A stretch of DNA of 64,000 bases from Oceanihabitans sp. 2_MG-2023 (GTDB taxonomy: Bacteria; Bacteroidota; Bacteroidia; Flavobacteriales; Flavobacteriaceae). The stretch's first letter is position 1; each line of letters begins with the position of its first letter. The notes beneath the pieces were generated by a model. It searched no databases. It saw nothing but the letters and a program-made list of their open reading frames with translations, and was not told where the DNA came from. Shown in pieces: positions 28,201 to 35,147 of the stretch. A program made the position numbers and the translations under genes. Location: positions 372,001-436,000 of the forward strand of contig NZ_JAUOQT010000002.1 of assembly GCF_030547245.1 (NCBI RefSeq), written 5' to 3'.

Positions 28201-29239
28201 TCCTGAAGAGGAACTACCTTTAATTTTTGATCGCTTTTTTCAAGTCGAGAACAACGAGCATAAAATATCGCAAGGCACAGGTATTGGATTGGCTTTAACA
28301 AAAGAATTGGTAGAACTATTTAAAGGCTCTATAAGTGTAAAATCTACATTAGGAACTGGAACTACATTTACAATTACACTACCAATAACAAATAATGTAG
28401 AAGAAAAATCAATTGAATTAAATAACAAGCAATTATCTATTGGCACAGTAGTACCGCAACTTAATGATATTATTGTTAATGACGACTCTAATACGGTGTT
28501 AATAATTGAAGACAATGTAGACATGGCTCGTTACATCGCCTCCTGTTTACAACCAGATTATAAAGTTAGTTTTGCGAAAAATGGTAAAGAAGGGTTAAAA
28601 CTTGCAGAAACAACCATACCAGATGTGGTAGTAACCGATGTCATGATGCCAATTATGGACGGATTTGAACTCACTCAAAAACTACAAGCCAATACTAAAA
28701 CCAACCACATCCCAATTATAATGTTAACCTCTAAAGCGATGCAAGAGGATAAATTGGAAGGTATTACAAGTGGTGTAGACGCATATTTAACCAAACCTTT
28801 TCAAAAAGAAGAATTACGACTTCGCATGAAAATGTTAATTACAAAACGAAAACAACTACAAAAAACCTATTCTATACCTACTATTTTAGAGCAAAAAGAA
28901 GAACAACCTAAACCTATAGATAAAAACATTATCTTCCTAAATAAAGCTATTGAAAGCGTTCATAAACATTTAGATAATTCAAATTTTGGAGCAGCCGAAT
29001 TAGCAAAATTTATGCTAATGAGCGACTCCCAACTCTATCGAAAACTAAAAGCAATTTCAAATACCAGTACAGCCATTTTTATTAGAAAAGTACGATTAGA
29101 AAAAGCTAAAGAATTACTAAAAACCTCCAATTTAACTGTTTCTGAAATAGCTTATGCCTCGGGGTTTAACGATCCCAATTGGTTTAGTAAAGCTTTTAAA
29201 GAAGAATTTCATAAAAGCCCAACAAGTTTCCGTAACTAA
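25256..29239 (+). CDS. Hybrid two-component system regulator with propeller sensor (HTCS)
   Basis: One-protein signalling chain of 1327 residues. An N-terminal signal/anchor (about 12-31) precedes two periplasmic seven-bladed propeller regions of regulator repeats (about 35-690; motifs such as LPQETILCLTQDQKGFYWLG and GTSDGIVRFDG). Next come a Y_Y_Y domain (about 695-775), a membrane helix (about 785-800), HisKA with ITHEFRTPLT (His831), HATPase (DEGYGIPEEELPLIFDRFFQ, GTGIGLALTKELV), a receiver domain with Asp1128 in VVTDVMMPIMDGFEL, and a C-terminal AraC helix-turn-helix (about 1230-1327). Such HTCS proteins normally sense glycan fragments and switch on polysaccharide utilisation loci. No susC/susD pair is present here, so the target is open. 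Confidence 0.95.
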   Translation: MLYNPTCFLLKITKKIKFTFFLCLVGIFTHAQNLTFKHLGLKEGLPQETILCLTQDQKGFYWLGTSDGIVRFDGHDFYIPQPDTNSGLDIAGYRIGAILAKDKNIYIGTGQNGLVVYNINEESTTQLLDPDSNCTRIIKHDSIILAAFYNKGVAVITSGKSKFIPFNIENPKEITGLSILNNTVYLSTKNGDIYSFSSNNILENETIKLNKIAKTNDPITNIEILDQRLFVYTTNGILTLNSTNNTVKKIPSSDSSISLDLNINTIKKINNIYYIGSNNGLITAYLVDEKFQIINQYKANKKDNLNTVSFDNIYALHADNKGNLIIGSFNLEMTSTTKDEVFKNPTNLFNVNDPSVFAVIDTKNYLFTATSSGLVISDNKDLSKFKTFPSYRARGFVKDHLNNLWIATGKGAFIINLDTINLENPNFIELPSKTGNASHLPSNNIRSIYKDSANTIWVTSYSDGFSKFIGNVKNNSFEFINYNTDQFPSRLTISMIEDSYGMYWMTTQKGLSSFNFNSGNLNLLKNYDESNGLATRGVLSAFEDSSKTLWIATRKGLSKYNRKRDEFTSFGKRDGLSNTFIYNINEDDLGNLWLSTNGGLFRFNKSTKEFTNYNPKDGVQSTEFNLGAVYKNKNNGFLYFGGINGVNIFDPKQIYKLDKEGQLNFTQLKIKDKTVSPNESSVISSSIINAKHIELNHNDFPINLSFSGLDFRPNSNIKYVYKLLPDDTDWNALDYKNYIQFISLAPKKYTLQIQGKSRNDLWQKQPLQLTINVNPPWYKSNLAYLTYLLFFLGIVYAFYKLSLQRQIAGQESIRLQELDSLKSRFITNITHEFRTPLTIILGYLDNLKEQFLEKDDVTTSLNTIEQNSNSLLNLVNQMLDLAKLEKGQLNINLIQNDIVAFSSHITNSFLSIAKDKQIKLNFNSNPEKIIMDFDAEKMRQILTNLISNALKFSPEDSELKIHINKLKNSTLQILIMDEGYGIPEEELPLIFDRFFQVENNEHKISQGTGIGLALTKELVELFKGSISVKSTLGTGTTFTITLPITNNVEEKSIELNNKQLSIGTVVPQLNDIIVNDDSNTVLIIEDNVDMARYIASCLQPDYKVSFAKNGKEGLKLAETTIPDVVVTDVMMPIMDGFELTQKLQANTKTNHIPIIMLTSKAMQEDKLEGITSGVDAYLTKPFQKEELRLRMKMLITKRKQLQKTYSIPTILEQKEEQPKPIDKNIIFLNKAIESVHKHLDNSNFGAAELAKFMLMSDSQLYRKLKAISNTSTAIFIRKVRLEKAKELLKTSNLTVSEIAYASGFNDPNWFSKAFKEEFHKSPTSFRN

Positions 29240-29273
29240 CTGATTATTAGTAATCAACAAATAATCATGCAAG

Positions 29274-29301
29274 AATAACACATGTTATTTTTCTTCCTTT
29301 T
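29274..29301 (+). terminator. Possible terminator of the HTCS gene
   Basis: A short stem AATAAC/GTTATT (29274-29279, 29284-29289) is followed by TTTCTTCCTTTT. Just upstream is another small palindrome TGATTA/TAATCA (29241-29256). Both stems are only 6 bp and AT-rich, so this is weak evidence. Confidence 0.3.
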
Positions 29302-29396
29302 GACAAAATACTCCCTGTTTTTGAAAAAATAATCTAGACCCTTTTTTGAGTTTTGTAATAGGTTTGTGATGCTATTAATCATTAAATCTTTATTGG

Positions 29397-29594
29397 ATGA
29401 AAACATCAACACTTCTCCTCTCCTTTTTAATAATAAACTCCAGTGTTTTGGCTGGTCATATTTCTATTCAATTCATAGGGAGTCTCAATCCATTTATTCC
29501 TGAAGGAAGCGAACTGTTACTTGGAATAAGTTTTTACGTCCATTCTTTTATAAAAGACGTCAGAAACGTGTTTGATGCAAACGTAACACTTTAA
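29397..29594 (+). CDS. Possible small exported protein, 65 residues
   Basis: A frame of 65 codons starts MKTSTLLLSFLIINSSVLAG, which has the charge and hydrophobic pattern of a signal peptide. The short remainder (HISIQFIGSLNPFIPEGSEL and a tail) has no recognised domain. A -7-like TAGGTTTG (29359-29366) lies 30 bases ahead, and the LRR gene follows 28 bases after the stop. It could be a real small secreted protein, the decayed start of a larger surface gene, or chance. I do not recognise the family. Confidence 0.28.
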   Translation: MKTSTLLLSFLIINSSVLAGHISIQFIGSLNPFIPEGSELLLGISFYVHSFIKDVRNVFDANVTL

Positions 29595-29622
29595 GGATAA
29601 CAAAAAATAGTAAACCAACATT

Positions 29623-32600
29623 ATGAAAAAAACTACCTTATTATCCATTATTACTTTTTTATTATCTGTTATTGCTTTTGGACAAAACACTTACGTGCCA
29701 GACGATAATTTTGAACAGGCATTGATTGATTTAGGCTATGACTCTGGACCATTAAATGATTATGTACCAACTGCAAATATTAATACGGTTACCATTTTAA
29801 CTATACCATATAATAGTATTTCCGACCTAGCTGGTATAGAAGGCTTTGTAGCATTACAAGAATTAAGTTGTTTTGGAAATGTGATAACAAGTTTAGATAT
29901 AACTCAAAATACGGCTTTAACAATATTAAATTGTTACGGTAATAATTTAACAAATATAGATCTTAGTAATAATACTGCGTTAACACAATTATATTGTCAT
30001 TCAAATTATCTTACCAATTTAGACCTAAGCAACAATACGGCTTTAACTTATTTAAATTCTCGTAATAATAATTTAACAAGTTTAGATGTAAATAATAATA
30101 CGGCTTTACAAACTTTAGCTTGTGATAATAATTATTTAACAAGTTTAGATGTAAGTAATAATACCGCTTTAACAGATTTAAATTGTGCTAATAATATTTT
30201 AACAAATTTAAATGTTAAAAACAGTAATAATATAAATTTTACAGATTTTGATGCCACAAACAATCCAAGCTTAGCTTGTGTTGAAGTAGATGATGTAACC
30301 TACAGTACAACAAACTGGACAGATATTGATGCATCTAGTAGTTTTAGTACAGATTGCTATCCATTTACCTATATTCCTGATGATAATTTTGAACAAGTCT
30401 TAATAGATTTAGGGTATGATACTGCGCTTGACAATTATGTAATAACAGCAAATATTAATTTCCTTACTAATTTAAATGTAAATAATAAAAACATTGCAGA
30501 CCTAACTGGTATTGAAGATTTTGTAGCACTACAAGATTTACGTTGTTTTGGAAATGTACTAACAAGTTTAGACATAACTCATAATACGGCTTTAACTAAT
30601 TTAAGATGCGGATCAAACTTACTTACAGAATTAGATGTTAGCCAAAATCTACTACTAGAAGATTTACGTTGTGGTTCAAACCAAATAACACAATTAAATA
30701 TTCAATTTAATACAGCTTTAACAAGCTTAGTTTGCTCATCTAATCAACTTGAAAATTTAAATGCAGATAATGGAAACTACATTAATGTTTCTACTTTTAA
30801 TGCTACAAACAATCCAAATCTTATTTGTATACAAGTTGATAATGCTAGTTATAGTTCAACAAACTGGACAAGTATTGATACTCAAACCTCTTTTAGTGAA
30901 AACTGCCATTTTAATGAAACTTATGTTCCAGATGATAATTTTGAACAAGCCTTAATAAATTTAGGTTATGATACCGTACTTGATAATTATGTGCTTAATG
31001 CAAATATTAATACACTTACAACTTTAAATGTAAGTTATTATAACATTTCAAACCTTACTGGTATTAAAAGTTTTAGTGCTTTAACAGAATTAGATTGTAC
31101 CTATAATGATTTAACCAGTTTAGATCTTAGTAACTGTACGGCTTTAAAAAACCTATATTGTTATGAAAATGATTTAACCACTATAACCACTAGTAACTGT
31201 ACGGCTTTAAAAAAATTACATTGTTATAATAATAATTTAACAGCTTTAGATGTTAGTAACAATACGGCTTTACAAACTTTATATTGTTATAATAATGACT
31301 TAACCAGTTTAGATATTAGTACCAATACAGCTTTACAATATTTTTGGTGTTATAATAATAATTTAACAACTTTAGATGTTAGTAACAATACAGCTATAAC
31401 AGATTTTAATTGTTCTAGTAATAATTTAACAAGTTTAGATGTTACTAACAATACAGCTTTAGTAGCGTTAAGATGTTCTAGTAATAATTTAACAACTTTA
31501 GATATTAGTAATAATACAGCTTTAATAGCTTTAAGTTGTTCTAGTAATAATTTAACAAGATTACATGCTAGAAACGGAAATAATTTAAATTTCACAGAGT
31601 TCTTCGCCCAAAACAATACAAGTTTAACCTGTATTGAAGTAGACAATGCTATATGGAGTACTGCAAACTGGACAAGTATTGATGCTTCAAGTAGTTTTAG
31701 TTCCAACTGTCATTATGACGACACATACGTACCAGATGATAATTTTGAACAAGCCTTAATAGATTTAGGTTATGACTCTGGTGTGCTTGATGACTATGTA
31801 TCAACTTCTATTATAGAAACTATTACATCTTTAAACATCAATAATAAAAACATTACAGACTTAACTGGAATTGAAGATTTTGTGGTATTAACAAATTTAA
31901 ATTGTGCTGCTAATACTTTAACAAATTTAGATCTAAGCAATAATACCACATTAATAAATTTATTTTGTTACAATAATAATTTAACAAGCATAAATATTAG
32001 TAATAATACAGCTTTAACAAATTTACGTTGTTACAATAATAATTTAACAAGTATAGATATTAGCAACAACACAGCTTTAACAGATTTAAGGTGTTATAGC
32101 AATAATTTAACAAATTTAGATGTAAGCAACAATACAGCTTTAACAGATTTAAATTGTTATAGTAATGATTTAACCAATATAGATGTAAGCAATAATACAG
32201 CTTTAACAGATTTAAATTGCTCCTATAATGATTTACATTTTTTAGATGTAAAAAACGGGAACAATACAAATATTACATATTTTAATGCCACAAACAATCC
32301 AAATTTAACTTGTATTGAAGTAGATGACTCTATATGGAGTACTACAAACTGGACAAATATTGATGTTGCAACTAGTTTTAGTGAAGATTGTTTTACATCT
32401 ACTCTATATACCTTTATTCCAGATAATAACTTTGAACAAGTCTTAATAGATTTAGGTTATGATTCTTTTTTAGATAATTATGTGCTTACCGCAAATGTTG
32501 AAACACTTACTAATTTAGACGTAAATAATAAAAACATTTCAGACCTTACAGGTATTGAAGATTTTGTTGTATTAACAGATTTAAATTGTTCCAATAATAA

Positions 32601-34107
32601 TTTAACAAGTCTAGATATTAGTTACAATACAGCTTTAACAGATTTAAGTTGTTATGACAATGATTTAACAAGTTTAGATCTAAGTAACAATACGGCTTTA
32701 ACTTATTTAATTTGTTCCAATAATGATTTAACAAGTTTAAATGTTAGTAACAATAATGCTCTAATAAATTTAAGTTGTCATAGCAATAATTTAACAAGTT
32801 TAGATGTAAGTAACTGTATAGCTTTAACAGATTTAAACTGTTATGATAATAATTTAACAAGTTTAGATGTAAGCAACTGTATAGCTTTAACAGATTTAGA
32901 TTGTTATGATAATAATTTAATAAGTTTAGATCTAAGTAACTGTACGATTTTACAAGATTTAAACTGTTATGACAATAATTTAACAAGCTTAGATGTAAGC
33001 AACTGTATAGCTTTAACAGATTTAAATTGTTATAACAATAGTTTAGCAAGTTTAAATCTTAGTAATAATACTGCTTTACAAGATTTAAGTTGTTATAACA
33101 ACAGTTTAACAAGTTTAGATCTTAGTAATAATTTGGCGTTACAAGATTTAAGTTGTTCCGGTAATAATTTAACAAGTTTAGATCTTAGTAATAATACTGT
33201 TTTACAAGATTTAATTTGTGCTAATAATTATTTAACAAGCATAAATGTTAAAAACGGAAATAACACCAATATTTACAATTTTTATACATTAAACAATCCA
33301 GATTTAACCTGTATACAAGTAGATGATGCTACTTACAGTGCTACATACTGGTCAGATATTGATGCTCAAACTTCATTTAGTGAAGATTGTAATTATAATA
33401 CCGTTGTACTATCTCCAAAACTATTTTTACAAGGTGCTTATAACAATGGTATAATGCTAGATGATTTAAGAAGCAATAACTACCTACCAACAACAAGCCC
33501 TTATGTAGATGCTACAGTATGTTATTATTGTTACTATGGAGCTTTTGACATCACAGGAAATGATGCAATAATAGATTGGGTTTGGATAGAACTTAGAGAC
33601 GCATCAGATGTTTCAATAGTTGTTGCACAAACCTCTGCATTATTACAAGCAGATGGAGATGTTGTTGCTTTAGATGGTTTTACACCACTTACTATTCAAG
33701 CACCTTTTGGCGACTATTACATCATGCTTTCGCATCGCAATCATTTAGGTGTTCTTAGCGCAAACACCTACAACCTAAGTTTAACAAACACCTCTATTGA
33801 TTTTACCAATAATATAAACCTAATTACAGGAGGCACCAATGGTATTGCTACAATGAATGATGGCAAATTAGCTCTTTATGCAGGAGACTTTGATGGAGAT
33901 GGACAAATACAAAACTCAGACAAAAATAATGTAGAACCATTAAGAGGCACTAACGGATATACCAATGCAGATATAGACATGAATTCTGAAGTGCAAAACT
34001 CAGACATTCAAAACAAACTAAATCCAAATATTGGCAAAGGAGAACAATACACCAGCAGAGTAGCACTTAAACTGTTTGCAAAAAGGAATAAAACTATTAA
34101 TAAATAA
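29623..34107 (+). CDS. Giant secreted leucine-rich repeat protein with C-terminal dockerin-like module
   Basis: Exported protein of 1494 residues with a signal peptide (1-20, ...SVIAFGQ). Five modules start near residues 24, 250, 434, 702 and 931, each opening with a cap of the (Y/F)(V/I)PD(D/N)NFEQ(A/V)LI type. Each contains LRR units of about 21 residues (LTSLDVSNNTALTDLNCYDN type) and closes with a LTCIEVDD...W...ID...SF...C cap. Residues 1260-1415 form a beta-sandwich-like module (IDWVWIELRDASD; LSHRNHLGVLSA). Residues 1422-1472 hold two calcium-loop repeats, DFDGDGQIQNSD and DIDMNSEVQNSD, like type I dockerins. There is no type IX sorting domain. The next gene encodes a cohesin-like protein with one. 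LRRs suggest binding to protein or surface partners. Confidence 0.9.
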   Translation: MKKTTLLSIITFLLSVIAFGQNTYVPDDNFEQALIDLGYDSGPLNDYVPTANINTVTILTIPYNSISDLAGIEGFVALQELSCFGNVITSLDITQNTALTILNCYGNNLTNIDLSNNTALTQLYCHSNYLTNLDLSNNTALTYLNSRNNNLTSLDVNNNTALQTLACDNNYLTSLDVSNNTALTDLNCANNILTNLNVKNSNNINFTDFDATNNPSLACVEVDDVTYSTTNWTDIDASSSFSTDCYPFTYIPDDNFEQVLIDLGYDTALDNYVITANINFLTNLNVNNKNIADLTGIEDFVALQDLRCFGNVLTSLDITHNTALTNLRCGSNLLTELDVSQNLLLEDLRCGSNQITQLNIQFNTALTSLVCSSNQLENLNADNGNYINVSTFNATNNPNLICIQVDNASYSSTNWTSIDTQTSFSENCHFNETYVPDDNFEQALINLGYDTVLDNYVLNANINTLTTLNVSYYNISNLTGIKSFSALTELDCTYNDLTSLDLSNCTALKNLYCYENDLTTITTSNCTALKKLHCYNNNLTALDVSNNTALQTLYCYNNDLTSLDISTNTALQYFWCYNNNLTTLDVSNNTAITDFNCSSNNLTSLDVTNNTALVALRCSSNNLTTLDISNNTALIALSCSSNNLTRLHARNGNNLNFTEFFAQNNTSLTCIEVDNAIWSTANWTSIDASSSFSSNCHYDDTYVPDDNFEQALIDLGYDSGVLDDYVSTSIIETITSLNINNKNITDLTGIEDFVVLTNLNCAANTLTNLDLSNNTTLINLFCYNNNLTSINISNNTALTNLRCYNNNLTSIDISNNTALTDLRCYSNNLTNLDVSNNTALTDLNCYSNDLTNIDVSNNTALTDLNCSYNDLHFLDVKNGNNTNITYFNATNNPNLTCIEVDDSIWSTTNWTNIDVATSFSEDCFTSTLYTFIPDNNFEQVLIDLGYDSFLDNYVLTANVETLTNLDVNNKNISDLTGIEDFVVLTDLNCSNNNLTSLDISYNTALTDLSCYDNDLTSLDLSNNTALTYLICSNNDLTSLNVSNNNALINLSCHSNNLTSLDVSNCIALTDLNCYDNNLTSLDVSNCIALTDLDCYDNNLISLDLSNCTILQDLNCYDNNLTSLDVSNCIALTDLNCYNNSLASLNLSNNTALQDLSCYNNSLTSLDLSNNLALQDLSCSGNNLTSLDLSNNTVLQDLICANNYLTSINVKNGNNTNIYNFYTLNNPDLTCIQVDDATYSATYWSDIDAQTSFSEDCNYNTVVLSPKLFLQGAYNNGIMLDDLRSNNYLPTTSPYVDATVCYYCYYGAFDITGNDAIIDWVWIELRDASDVSIVVAQTSALLQADGDVVALDGFTPLTIQAPFGDYYIMLSHRNHLGVLSANTYNLSLTNTSIDFTNNINLITGGTNGIATMNDGKLALYAGDFDGDGQIQNSDKNNVEPLRGTNGYTNADIDMNSEVQNSDIQNKLNPNIGKGEQYTSRVALKLFAKRNKTINK
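29692..33390 (+). repeat. Five tandem LRR modules built from 63-base units
   Basis: Module starts lie at 29692, 30370, 30922, 31726 and 32413, with lengths of about 678, 552, 804, 687 and 978 bases. The length differences reflect different numbers of 21-codon units, with module 5 holding the most. The DNA is strongly repetitive (for example TTAACAAGTTTAGATGT recurs many times), which allows gain or loss of units by slippage and creates misleading long frames on the opposite strand. Confidence 0.92.
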
Positions 34108-34118
34108 AACCATAAATC

Positions 34119-34994
34119 ATGAAAAAAAAATACATCAAAAATTTAATTCTATTATTTACACTTTTTACAATCTGCTCTACCTATGCACAAGATATTAACT
34201 TCACGTTTGCTAATGCACAAAACACCAACGATGGAGTTGATGATTTTTACGAAGTAGATGTATTAATACAAACCATTAATGGCAGCGGGACATTTAAACT
34301 AGGTTCTGGACAATTATACTTTGTCTATAATACAGATGCTTTTGGAGAAAACGTGCAAGCTAATTCAAATATTGAAATCACACAACCAAATGCAGACGCA
34401 TACATCTGTGGTCAATATGTAGATGCTGCAGCTGCAGATATTTATGGCGTTTTTACAATTAATGACAACACAACATCTAGAGTCTCTTGGGCATTTTCGC
34501 AAGTTTTTAGTGCTTCTACTTTTGCAAATGATAATATTACCGAAACACCTCAAAAACTAATACACTTAAAACTTAAATATGAAGATGTTTCACAAAGCCC
34601 AATGCTTACATTTGAAGATGGCGATGTCTATGACGACCAATTTTATACGGCTTGTGGACCAACAGGCGGACCTTTTGAAGCTGCAAATTGCGGAGATTCT
34701 CCAGGAATTCAAATAGTAAATGATTATTACAATAGTACAGATGCAACACTTTCTACTAATCCTAATTTAAACAAAGAAAACAGTATCTCTATTTACCCAA
34801 ATCCAACCTCAGATGTTATTAATATTTCCACTTTAAATACAATTAAAAATATACAATTATTTGACTTTTTAGGGAAACGCATTTTAGAATCTAGTCAATC
34901 TCAAATAGATTTATCCTCATTTAACTCTGGATTATATATACTTAAAATACAAACAGATCAAGGAGAAATTACTAAAAAGGTAATAAAAAATTAA
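34119..34994 (+). CDS. Surface protein with a cohesin-like domain and type IX sorting tail
   Basis: A 291-residue exported protein with a signal peptide (1-23, ...CSTYAQ). Residues 24-195 look like an all-beta sandwich of the cohesin or carbohydrate-binding type: FYEVDVLIQTI, then GSGQLYFVYNTDAFGENV and QKLIHLKLKYED. The last 75 residues are a type A sorting domain (ISIYPNPTSDVINIS, LFDFLGKRIL, GLYILKIQTDQGEITKKVIKN). It begins 11 bases after the LRR-dockerin gene, so the two are co-expressed. It might anchor the LRR protein, which lacks its own sorting domain. The cohesin assignment rests on layout and context, not on a search. Confidence 0.8.
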   Translation: MKKKYIKNLILLFTLFTICSTYAQDINFTFANAQNTNDGVDDFYEVDVLIQTINGSGTFKLGSGQLYFVYNTDAFGENVQANSNIEITQPNADAYICGQYVDAAAADIYGVFTINDNTTSRVSWAFSQVFSASTFANDNITETPQKLIHLKLKYEDVSQSPMLTFEDGDVYDDQFYTACGPTGGPFEAANCGDSPGIQIVNDYYNSTDATLSTNPNLNKENSISIYPNPTSDVINISTLNTIKNIQLFDFLGKRILESSQSQIDLSSFNSGLYILKIQTDQGEITKKVIKN

Positions 34995-35020
34995 TCCAAA
35001 ATCCCTATTATATTCATTTT

Positions 35021-35066
35021 AAAAGAGGAACAGAAAAGCATCGCCTTATTTGTTCCTCTTTTTTTA
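35021..35066 (+). terminator. Terminator after the cohesin-like gene
   Basis: A perfect 12-bp stem AAAAGAGGAACA (35021-35032) / TGTTCCTCTTTT (35051-35062) with an 18-base loop is followed by more T residues. It separates the LRR/cohesin-like unit from polA. Confidence 0.8.
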
Positions 35067-35118
35067 TAATCCCTTTTCATTGTTAACAAAATTTCAAGCA
35101 AACCTAATTTAAGTTTTG

Positions 35119-35126
35119 TAGTTTTG
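35119..35126 (+). promoter_or_regulatory. Possible -7 promoter element of polA
   Basis: TAGTTTTG fits TAnnTTTG and lies 21 bases ahead of the chosen polA start at 35148. No TTTG box is seen 17-23 bases upstream, so support is partial. Confidence 0.35.
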
Positions 35127-35147
35127 GTAATCTATAAAACAATAATT

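Noticed and set aside
31350-31706. A long minus-strand frame of Leu/Lys-rich sequence, with similar ones at 32060-32269 and 32744-33049
   Set aside because: These are shadows of the 63-base LRR repeat, whose codon pattern keeps the opposite strand free of stops.
29623-33390. CRISPR-like array, considered because of the short regular repeats
   Set aside because: Repeats are in frame, encode LRR units and have no unique spacers or cas genes.
35124-35147. An eight-codon extension at the start of polA
   Set aside because: It overlaps the likely -7 element and is absent from the family's usual N-terminus, which starts at the later Met.
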